Assembly: GCF_014652135.1 (NCBI RefSeq) | Contig: NZ_BMYF01000009.1 | Location: 98,914-162,913, forward strand | Direction of reading: 5' to 3' | Source: Mongoliitalea lutea | GTDB lineage: Bacteria; Bacteroidota; Bacteroidia; Cytophagales; Cyclobacteriaceae | Length of the DNA stretch: 64,000 nt | Part shown: positions 36,517 through 42,564 of the stretch, piece by piece | Layout of the letters: each line of letters starts with the position of its first letter | How positions within the stretch are numbered: the first letter of the stretch is position 1 | Translations under genes and position numbers: made by a program | Notes under the pieces: generated by a model | Told to the model about the DNA's origin: nothing | What the model saw: only the letters and a program-made list of their open reading frames with translations | Databases searched by the model: none

Positions 36517-36557
36517 AAAACCCCATAAAAGCTAGCGAAAGCCAAATTCGGGGTTTT
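36517..36557 (-). terminator. Possible terminator downstream of precursor A2
   Basis: Inverted repeat AAAACCCC / GGGGTTTT with a 25-nt loop, followed on the minus strand by TCTTATTTATTG. About 120 bases after the A2 stop and 150 bases before the A1 start. The long loop makes it weak; it could work in both directions. Confidence 0.35.
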
Positions 36558-36674
36558 ATATTTATGTTTTAATAAACGAGTAAGCTGATTTTCAGTAGAC
36601 AAGGCCCTTGCCAAAATAGCACTTTTAAAATTACTTGCGCAAGACGCACTGATGAAGTGAATTAAAGCTTTTCT

Positions 36675-36785
36675 TTAGAAGCCGCCAACAGGTACATAAT
36701 AAGATACATCTTCAGCTCTATTAACATCGGGTCCACCGTTTATCTGGATAGAAGTATTTTTTGGATTTGACCATTGCTTTTTCAT
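36675..36785 (-). CDS. Lasso peptide precursor A2 (36 aa)
   Basis: Leader MKKQWSNPKNTSIQING (17 residues), then a 19-residue core starting GPDVNRAED and ending YYVPVGGF. Ring acceptor Glu8 or Asp9. It is the only copy whose core ends in Phe, so it would escape a kinase that needs a C-terminal Ser hydroxyl. Tyr12-Tyr13 lie in the predicted tail or loop. Found by reading the region; it has its own upstream repeat with a promoter-like element. Confidence 0.85.
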   Translation of the reverse strand: MKKQWSNPKNTSIQINGGPDVNRAEDVSYYVPVGGF

Positions 36786-37140
36786 AAGAAATAATTTATT
36801 TATTTTGTAGGTATGGCATTTTTATTAAAAACAATTTCCTAATATAATTAAATGAACACCTAGGTAAATGAAGGGTTTCTGAATATTTCTCTAAATAGGT
36901 TTATGCTATAAAAAAGTAAAAACTGTATGGAAAGACTTACAAGATTCCACTACTAAGATAATGAGAACACATAATAAGAATCAGATGAAATCGATCCATC
37001 CCTTGCAGTTTCCTTAAAAAGTAACTTGGATACACTGCAAATTTGGATCAACTTAATTTCAAGATTAATCCGAGGGTAGGTTGAAGGGTAGATTCTTAGG
37101 GGACAAATCTACCTTAGAAATTAAGGGAGTTTTCTTGTGT
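36786..37140 (-). repeat. Precursor-upstream repeat, copy A (355 bp)
   Basis: Near-identical to 37,591-37,955 over the whole length and to 38,690-38,957 over the distal 260 bases. Shared blocks include AAGAAATAATTTATTTATTT at the start codon side, CCTAGGTAAATGAAGGGTTT, AAAACTGTATGG, AAGAATCAGA, AAATCGATCCATCCC and TTAATCCGAGGGTAGGTTGA. It carries a promoter-like element and an inverted repeat GGTAGATT / AATCTACC (37,087-37,094 and 37,106-37,113). Confidence 0.9.
36911..36942 (-). promoter_or_regulatory. Promoter candidate for precursor A2
   Basis: Minus strand: TTG (36,942-36,940), 21 nt, TACTTTTT (36,918-36,911). One base off the TAnnTTTG consensus, conserved with the same spacing in repeat copies B (37,716-37,747) and C (38,712-38,743). 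It would give a 5' leader of about 120 nt. Confidence 0.4.
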
Positions 37141-37479
37141 GTCAGTAATCCAACATACTAATACACAAGTTTGAAGCACTGTGAGATCAACTGATACCAG
37201 GATGAAATTGGTATAGTATCAAAGATACAAGAATCACAACCAAGTACTGATGCAGAAGAATGAACTTTCAAAGTATGCATCTCATAAACCCCATATTTCC
37301 ATGTGGGCAAACACTTCGTGAAATTGCATCATGAAAAAGATGCGTATTTTGAACCTCTTTGGACTTTTAAATTGTGATGCAAGGATGTTAATATAATACA
37401 CATATTTGTAACACTATATCCACTCGCCCTAAACATAAAATTAAAATAATTCACTATTAGTGAGATAGGAAACTTCAAA
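37141..37479. other. Gene-free spacer between precursor A3 and repeat copy A
   Basis: About 340 bases of AT-rich sequence. No further MKKxW-type frame, no clear terminator and no coding signal seen. Confidence 0.5.
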
Positions 37480-37590
37480 TTAGGAACCAGTGGGAGGACC
37501 AGCATATGTATAGAATTCACGGGTATGCACAGTTGGTCCGCTATTAATCTGTACAATAGTTATTTCAGGATTTGTCCATTGCTTTTTCAT
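37480..37590 (-). CDS. Lasso peptide precursor A3 (36 aa)
   Basis: Leader MKKQWTNPEITIVQINS, then a 19-residue core starting GPTVHTREF and ending AGPPTGS. Glu8 is the only acidic residue in positions 7-9, so the ring is expected between Gly1 and Glu8. Tyr10 and Tyr12 follow the ring; the C-terminal residue is Ser. A longer frame in another register (37,329-37,556) overlaps it and is not the gene. Leader and flanks are close copies of A2, while the core is different. Confidence 0.85.
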   Translation of the reverse strand: MKKQWTNPEITIVQINSGPTVHTREFYTYAGPPTGS

Positions 37591-37955
37591 AAGAAATAAT
37601 TTATTTATTTCGAAAATATGGCATTTTTATTAAAAACAATTTCTAAAGATAATTAAATGATCACCTAGGTAAATGAAGGGTTTCTGAATATTTTTCTAAA
37701 TAGGTTTATGCTATAAAAAAGTAAAAACTGTATGGGAAGTCTTACAAAATTTAAGTACTAAGATAATGAGAACACATAATAAGAATCAGAAGAAATCGAT
37801 CCATCCCAGGCAGTTTCCTTAAAAAGTAACTTGGGCCGACCACGAATTTGGATCAACATAATATCAAGATTAATCCGAGGGTAGGTTGAAGGGTAGATTC
37901 ATATTGGACAAATCTACCTTGGAAAATAAGAGAGTTTTTTTCACGTAAGTAAATC
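37591..37955 (-). repeat. Precursor-upstream repeat, copy B
   Basis: Same element as copy A, directly upstream of precursor A3, with the TTG-N21-TACTTTTT element (37,747-37,716) and the inverted repeat GGTAGATT (37,892-37,899) / AATCTACC (37,911-37,918). Confidence 0.9.
37716..37747 (-). promoter_or_regulatory. Promoter candidate for precursor A3
   Basis: TTG (37,747-37,745), 21 nt, TACTTTTT (37,723-37,716) on the minus strand; identical arrangement to the A2 copy. Confidence 0.4.
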
Positions 37956-38008
37956 AAAAAACTATCATACACAAGATACAATTACTGTTGAGAGATCACT
38001 TGATAATC

Positions 38009-38095
38009 TTAGGAATCTGGTAGACCAAGAGTAATTGTAGACTCATTACTAGATGCTATACCAGCTTTAATTTGAAATATAGGCATTTCTGGGTT
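38009..38095 (-). pseudogene. Decayed lasso precursor A4 (start lost)
   Basis: The frame reads NPEMPIFQIKA, matching leader residues 7-17 of the paralogues, then a 17-residue core starting GIASSNEST and ending LGLPDS with Glu7 as possible acceptor and Ser at the end. The MKKQW part is missing: the sequence upstream of Asn7 does not encode it and an in-frame TGA occurs shortly before. The only Met is internal (38,086) and lies after the recognition Trp and Pro. It looks like a deletion of about 18 bases around the start codon. Probably not expressed as a lasso peptide. Confidence 0.7.
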
Positions 38096-38481
38096 AAAAT
38101 AAGATAAGAAGCTGTGGATTCAGGAATTGCCGCAGAAAGTTCGTTTAAAGCAACCGGCACTCTAGAAAGTATCTTTATTTTTTTGATTTCAGTCAAAATC
38201 TTTAAGGGGAATATAAACGTAACAAAATTCAAAACTAACCTCCGTGATTTAAGAAGACCAAATCTTTTGATACTTAAAACAAATTATTTCTCTGAAAAAA
38301 TGAATTTAAAAAAAATTAATGATGCATAATTAATTAAAATGGTTTTTCATTTAAAAATTTACAACTTTCACCTGAAACATGAACTAGAATTTGTAGGCTT
38401 AAGTGTAACCCATAAGTAATTTTATTGCTACAACAGGAAAATAAAAAACTATATTTAATATTCTTATATAAAAAATCTAAG
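38096..38481. other. Gene-free insert beside decayed precursor A4
   Basis: About 385 bases that do not match the precursor-upstream repeat. The minus strand has an open stretch reading SRVPVALNELSAAIPESTAS (about 38,115-38,175) that looks protein-like but has no start and is not recognised. A plus-strand frame (38,114-38,329) is probably chance. Confidence 0.4.
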
Positions 38482-38592
38482 TCAAGAACTTGAGATAGGG
38501 GAATAATAAATACCTCCTTCTTTTCCAGAAGCATCAAATCCACCAGCAATTTCGATTAAAATAATTTCAGGTTTTATCCATTGCTTTTTCAT
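38482..38592 (-). CDS. Lasso peptide precursor A5 (36 aa)
   Basis: Leader MKKQWIKPEIILIEIAG, then a 19-residue core starting GFDASGKEGG and ending SPISSS. Glu8 would close the ring. The tail has Tyr12-Tyr13 and three terminal Ser residues, a good target for a C-terminal Ser kinase. Position -2 of the leader is Ala where most copies have Asn. Another frame overlapping this gene (38,334-38,549) is not supported. Confidence 0.85.
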   Translation of the reverse strand: MKKQWIKPEIILIEIAGGFDASGKEGGIYYSPISSS

Positions 38593-38689
38593 ATGAGTTA
38601 ATTTTCAACAAGTATAAGATTTTTTGCTTGAAAATGAATAAATTTTAAAATGAAATAACCAATTGGGTAAATAAAATGTAGCTAGTTCT

Positions 38690-38957
38690 TTTCCTTAAAA
38701 TAAACCCTATAAAAAAATAAAAACTGTAAGGGAAGTCTTACAAGATTTCACTATTAAGATAATGAGAACACAAAATAAGAATCAGATGAAATCGATCCAT
38801 CCTTGGCAGTTTCCATAAAAAGTAACTTGGGTCGACTACAAATTTGGATCAACTTAATATCAAGATTAATCCGAGGGTAGGTTGAAGGGTAGATTCTTAG
38901 GGGACAAGTCTACCCTAGAAATTAAGGGAGTTTTTTTTCACGTAAGTAATTCAAAAT
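38690..38957 (-). repeat. Precursor-upstream repeat, copy C (partial)
   Basis: The distal 260 bases match copies A and B; the 100 bases next to the A5 start have diverged. TTG (38,743-38,741), 21 nt, TATTTTTT (38,719-38,712). Inverted repeat GGTAGATT (38,888-38,895) with AAGTCTACC (one G-T pair). Confidence 0.85.
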
Positions 38958-39002
38958 ATAAGCAACCAGAAGTTTTAATCACCGAAAGATCAATTGATAA
39001 TC

Positions 39003-39104
39003 TTAAGATACTGGATCTTTACCTCCCATGTATTCAAGACCAGGATCAGTACCAGTATTTATTTGAATTATAACCATTTCTGGATTGGACCAAGATTTTT
39101 TCAT
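39003..39104 (-). CDS. Lasso peptide precursor A6 (33 aa)
   Basis: Leader MKKSWSNPEMVIIQINT, then a 16-residue core starting GTDPGLEYM and ending KDPVS. Glu7 would give a seven-residue ring; Tyr8 sits directly after the acceptor in an acidic context. C-terminal Ser. It is the shortest core of the set. It sits between precursor A5 (411 bases downstream) and A7 (628 bases upstream). Confidence 0.82.
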   Translation of the reverse strand: MKKSWSNPEMVIIQINTGTDPGLEYMGGKDPVS

Positions 39105-39681
39105 AACGATTTAATTTTAATTAGTAATAGATGTAAAATATTTAAATAGTAAATATAAATAGATTTTTTAATGTTCACACTCCTCAAACTTTTATACGCT
39201 AAACTTATCAAAATTTATGTTTGATCCATGGAAAATGACTGAAATTAAATTTAACAGAAACTTTCTATCAGAAGTAACCTTATTCAATATAAGCAGGTTT
39301 ACATAAACGTAAATTAGAAATCAAAGACCTCGAGCGATATGAGGAATTATTAATGAAAACAAATAGTTTTCCAGAAAGGAAGGTTCATTATTTTAATTTA
39401 TATTTCAAACCAATTTTCTTACAAGATATAATTATAACAAAATTTATCTACAACTTCTACACTATGTAATTAAATGTTTTTTTTTATAAATGAAAACATT
39501 TATTTCTTTAAAAGAATAAACTTGAAAGAACTATCAATGAAACATGATCAATTACTAATAAAAAGTGTAATACTTTTCAGTAAAAAAAGATGATACTGAA
39601 ATTTCATGTATAGTAAAATTAAAGAACAACGCTTGATGTGTAGGACTACCCGAGAGAACGTATCGTATGATAGAAACTAAA
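39105..39681. other. Gene-free AT-rich stretch upstream of precursor A6
   Basis: About 580 very AT-rich bases between A6 and the terminator after A7. No coding frame, no copy of the 355-bp repeat and no convincing promoter recognised. Confidence 0.5.
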
Positions 39682-39703
39682 AAAGTTCCTAGGTAGGAAC
39701 TTT
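39682..39703 (-). terminator. Rho-independent terminator after precursor A7
   Basis: Perfect 10-bp inverted repeat (AAAGTTCCTA / TAGGAACTTT, 2-nt centre), followed on the minus strand by TTTAG within a TTTTTT run. It lies 30 bases after the A7 stop. It would end the kinase-sulfotransferase-B1-B2-A7 transcript and make the remaining precursors depend on their own promoters. Confidence 0.8.
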
Positions 39704-39732
39704 CTATGATTAGGCAACAAATAATTAACTTG

Positions 39733-39843
39733 TTAAGAACCCACTACTGGATAATAATTAGCTATTTCCGAAGGACCTGGAAGTTCTGTTCCTCCATTTA
39801 TTTGGAAAGATTTCATAAAAGGTTTTGACCATTTTTTTTTCAT
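39733..39843 (-). CDS. Lasso peptide precursor A7 (36 aa), next to B1/B2
   Basis: Leader MKKKWSKPFMKSFQING, then a 19-residue core starting GTELPGPSE and ending YYPVVGS. Glu9 would close a nine-residue ring. Tyr13-Tyr14-Pro15 match the Tyr-Tyr and Pro positions of A2 and A5. C-terminal Ser. It lies 139 bases after the B2 stop on the same strand and ahead of a strong terminator, so it is the only precursor likely to share the maturation operon transcript. Confidence 0.87.
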   Translation of the reverse strand: MKKKWSKPFMKSFQINGGTELPGPSEIANYYPVVGS

Positions 39844-39982
39844 GTGTATTTGGTTTAATATAATGTTAACAATCGATTTAATTGAATAATATGTTTAAAA
39901 GCCCTATTGTTTTACACAAAAAAGAACTCAAAGTATTCTACTTCACTCTCTAGATCTGGAATTTTACAACATGCCCACATGG

Positions 39983-40408
39983 TCAGTGGACAAATAGCAA
40001 TTGATACTCAGATTCTTTGCATGCCCCCGACACGAATCGGTCACCCACTTTGACCCAAGAATGACCTTCTATCTGAGGGAACTTTTTAACGCCTACATGA
40101 TAAACATGAGGAATATGATAGCTATTTAAGATTTTTATAGCTTGCCATGCTTGATGCCTGCAAACATTTTCCCAAGGAATATATTTTGATCCTAGGTGTA
40201 TCGCAAAAGCAATGTCCTTGACTAAGCCCACATCAATACCATTTGACTGAATAATAGCTTTTTTCGGTGTATGACGACACAAAAATTCTGAAGAAGCTTT
40301 TGGGCTTTTCATCCATTCATAAATTTTTTTTTGGATAGACAACCATACTACCCATGCAAATAGGTATTTCCTTCTGTAACTTACCCCGAAAAAGCTTTTA
40401 AGCTTCAT
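39983..40408 (-). CDS. Lasso leader peptidase B2 (transglutaminase-like)
   Basis: 141 residues. The B2 catalytic triad is visible: Cys83 in WENVCRHQAWQAIKIL, His116 in IEGHSWVKV, Asp123 in GDRF. The HVYHVGVKKFPQIEGHSWVKVGDRF stretch is typical of the Transglut_core3 fold of McjB-type enzymes. B2 cuts the leader off so that the core N-terminus can be cyclised. It overlaps B1 by 11 bases; in proteobacteria the two are one fused protein. Confidence 0.9.
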   Translation of the reverse strand: MKLKSFFGVSYRRKYLFAWVVWLSIQKKIYEWMKSPKASSEFLCRHTPKKAIIQSNGIDVGLVKDIAFAIHLGSKYIPWENVCRHQAWQAIKILNSYHIPHVYHVGVKKFPQIEGHSWVKVGDRFVSGACKESEYQLLFVH

Positions 40409-40685
40409 CTACCTCATTTTCTTTGATAAACCCTTTTTCTTCTAATATTTTCACCGAAGCTAGCAGTTGATCTATACAAACCTGTTCATCAACATCATAT
40501 TCTTCTAATAATTTAGCTTTGATCGCTAACAAAGGTAACCCTTCTTGTATAAGGAGAAAAATACTACAAAAGGTAGGGTTTAAATTTAAATACTCATTAC
40601 TTTCTACATCATAAATGATTCCTTCTTCATCCAACTGCGTAAATAAAATACGTTCATTGTTAACTGTATAGGAAATATTTTTCAT
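40398..40685 (-). CDS. Lasso leader-binding protein B1 (PqqD-like RRE)
   Basis: 95 residues, a stand-alone RiPP recognition element. The PqqD-like fold shows in FTQLDEEGIIYDVESNEYLNLNPTFCSIFLLIQEG, then helices ending in QLLASVKILEEKGFI. B1 binds the leader (here probably through Trp5 and Pro8) and brings it to B2. The gene overlaps B2 by 11 bases and starts 26 bases after the sulfotransferase stop. Confidence 0.9.
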   Translation of the reverse strand: MKNISYTVNNERILFTQLDEEGIIYDVESNEYLNLNPTFCSIFLLIQEGLPLLAIKAKLLEEYDVDEQVCIDQLLASVKILEEKGFIKENEVDEA

Positions 40686-40711
40686 AATTGCTAGTTTATT
40701 GTTTGTAGTGT

Positions 40712-41575
40712 TTACTTATTTAGAAAATCAATGGCATCCTGCCAATACCCAAATTTTTTCATCATTGGTTCATTGGCTTGAAGAATTTGCTGAATTTGTT
40801 CGAAATTTAATTCATTTTTCCACCTTCCAGTTTCTCCCTTATTAAAAAAAACTACCGATTTTTTAGTTTTTTCTAAAAATCCCTCACGTTTTTCTTGTTC
40901 TTTTAATCGTTGAAATGAGCTCAAATCAATCGCTTTTTTAACTTTTTCTTCTTCCGCATCTAATCCCATAACTTTCAATGCTTCTTTAAAAACTGCTAAT
41001 GGATCTTCTTTCATGTCCTCATAACGGATTATATGGACAGGGATTTGTGTTTGACGAAGCCATGACTCCACATGCATACTCCAAGTACCCATTAATTGAT
41101 ATAGCTGATGAAACGATTTATTTTTCTTTAAAAAAGCTCCGTTTGAATTGCAAATAAAATGATCAATTGTTTGTTGGATTGATTGATCATTATGATTTGC
41201 AAAGGAAAGCACCACGTCCAATGGATTTCTCACCAAGTAGACCGCTTGATTATCTGGAAAAGTTGGGATAATTGCTTTACCATCCCAAGGATTAAATGTA
41301 TAAGCATCATGAATCTTTACAAATAATGAAGATTCTTTACTATGAAGTATTTTATGGGACCAGGCAAGCTTTCTAAATTGAATTACTTCTTCGGTAGTTA
41401 AGTCATCTGTACAAAGATCCAAGACAACCTCGATTGCAACTTTAGATGAAAAAATACCATTAGTAGCCAATTGGTTGATATTGACTTCTCCATTTAAATA
41501 AGCAGTCAAAAAAGATCTAAACCAAGTATTCCCGGATTTAGGATAAGAAGCCAACCAAATTAATTTAGAGCTCAT
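40712..41575 (-). CDS. PAPS-dependent sulfotransferase of the lasso cluster
   Basis: 287 residues from the ATG at 41,575, which overlaps the kinase stop by 11 bases; an in-frame start at 41,617 would overlap more. 5'-phosphosulfate loop WLASYPKSGNTWFRSF (7-22), 3'-phosphate motif YLVRNPLDVVLSFANH, and the C-terminal KGETGRWKNEL segment of the sulfotransferase-1 family. It transfers sulfate from PAPS to a hydroxyl. Target unproven; Tyr, Ser or Thr of the lasso cores is the natural guess because it is embedded between kinase and B1 genes and the cluster also has an APS kinase. Confidence 0.88.
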   Translation of the reverse strand: MSSKLIWLASYPKSGNTWFRSFLTAYLNGEVNINQLATNGIFSSKVAIEVVLDLCTDDLTTEEVIQFRKLAWSHKILHSKESSLFVKIHDAYTFNPWDGKAIIPTFPDNQAVYLVRNPLDVVLSFANHNDQSIQQTIDHFICNSNGAFLKKNKSFHQLYQLMGTWSMHVESWLRQTQIPVHIIRYEDMKEDPLAVFKEALKVMGLDAEEEKVKKAIDLSSFQRLKEQEKREGFLEKTKKSVVFFNKGETGRWKNELNFEQIQQILQANEPMMKKFGYWQDAIDFLNK

Positions 41576-42479
41576 CAGATTTGAGAATTTGGTCAGCGAT
41601 CTCTTGTGCAAATTCATGAAAAGAATTTCTGTCTTTAGGTCTTTTTGCCATCCAAAACTGAGTTTTGGCCGAAATCCCAGTTAATTGCTTGAACTGCGCC
41701 AGTTGCTTGTTCATACCATTAATCCATTGAGATCTATAAATATTATTACCTAAGTGTTGCATGCCCTGAGCTTTGGAAAGCTGTTCTATTGAAATAGAAT
41801 CCCCTTCAATCTGCAAAAAAACTATCCCAGCCAAAGGGACCGGATCAGTAAAATATTCTTCATGAAATGGTATTCCGTACTTATCTACATCAACTCTGAT
41901 TTGATAGGCATCATCCAGAGAATATGCGGCTTGGTTGTTTAAGGTATTTTTCCATGCTCTAATTAAAGGATAAGAGGGAATGGCATAACATCCTTTTTCA
42001 CGAATATCAATCAGAGCTGTGTCATCACAGAAAATCCGATAACCCAGTTCCTTTAGTTTTAGTGCCGTGGTAGACTTGCCTGTTCGAGAATGTGCTGCAA
42101 ATAACCATGCACAACCATCGGCATCTAATATTCCCGACACATGAAAAGGAATAAGATTTCGCTGATAGAGTAAAGCTGCTAGGGCATTGGAATTAAAAAA
42201 CAACAAAATACTCTCCCAATCCTCACATAAAGGCTTGATCAAAATACTGTTGCCATTTTGAACCAAGTATTCTGCAACCTCAGGAACAGAATATTTAAAC
42301 TCTTGGGAATTGTATTGAGAAAATGGTTTTATAACTACTGGGGATTGATTAAAAACAGGTAAATCCTTCACCAATGTGACACTAAAATCAACTTCTAATG
42401 CTTCTGAATAAGGAACCTCCAATAATGCAGGAAGCTCAATTGCTGACTGACATATTAACCCAAATACTTTGTAGTACAC
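41565..42479 (-). CDS. Lasso-peptide kinase (HPr kinase-like)
   Basis: 304 residues starting at a GTG (an in-frame stop lies just upstream; no early ATG). The HPr kinase-type core: PFHVSGILDADGCAWLFAAHSRTGKSTTALKL with a P-loop at about 129-138, then FCDDTALIDI (150-159). In the paeninodin system such kinases phosphorylate the side chain of the C-terminal Ser of the precursor. Six of seven cores here end in Ser. First gene of the maturation operon, 11-base overlap with the sulfotransferase. Confidence 0.87.
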   Translation of the reverse strand: MYYKVFGLICQSAIELPALLEVPYSEALEVDFSVTLVKDLPVFNQSPVVIKPFSQYNSQEFKYSVPEVAEYLVQNGNSILIKPLCEDWESILLFFNSNALAALLYQRNLIPFHVSGILDADGCAWLFAAHSRTGKSTTALKLKELGYRIFCDDTALIDIREKGCYAIPSYPLIRAWKNTLNNQAAYSLDDAYQIRVDVDKYGIPFHEEYFTDPVPLAGIVFLQIEGDSISIEQLSKAQGMQHLGNNIYRSQWINGMNKQLAQFKQLTGISAKTQFWMAKRPKDRNSFHEFAQEIADQILKSDEL

Positions 42480-42501
42480 TATTTTTTAGTTTATGACTTT
42501 A

Positions 42502-42509
42502 CAAAGATA
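42502..42509 (-). promoter_or_regulatory. -7 element of the lasso maturation operon promoter
   Basis: TATCTTTG on the minus strand, 22 bases before the kinase GTG start; identical octamer and nearly identical spacing to the element before the cyclase (35,296-35,303). No good -33 element seen. Confidence 0.5.
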
Positions 42510-42564
42510 AAAATCTAAGCCATAAAAAGTAATTTGGAGATAATGATCTTATGTACAAATAACA

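Noticed and set aside
36368-36526. N-terminal extension of precursor A1 (91-aa version)
   Set aside because: The extra 53 residues are AT-driven and absent from all paralogues; the MKKQW start aligns exactly with the others.
37087-37113. Inverted repeat GGTAGATT/AATCTACC as an intrinsic terminator
   Set aside because: No T run follows on the minus strand in any of the three copies; an operator or RNA structure is more likely, so it is listed only as part of the repeat.
37329-37556. 75-aa frame overlapping precursor A3
   Set aside because: It is out of register with the conserved MKKQW leader frame and has no counterpart at the other precursor copies.
38334-38549. 71-aa frame overlapping precursor A5
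   Set aside because: It is in a different register from the conserved leader; the MKKQW frame at 38,592 explains the conservation.
38882-39073. 63-aa plus-strand frame across repeat copy C and precursor A6
   Set aside because: It runs antisense through the non-coding repeat and the A6 gene; the equivalent frame is not kept open in repeat copies A and B.
36251-39843. Alternative reading of the precursors as double-glycine-leader bacteriocins
   Set aside because: Only three of the seven have GG at the leader end, the exporter has no C39 peptidase domain, and B1, B2 and the cyclase with lasso features are present.
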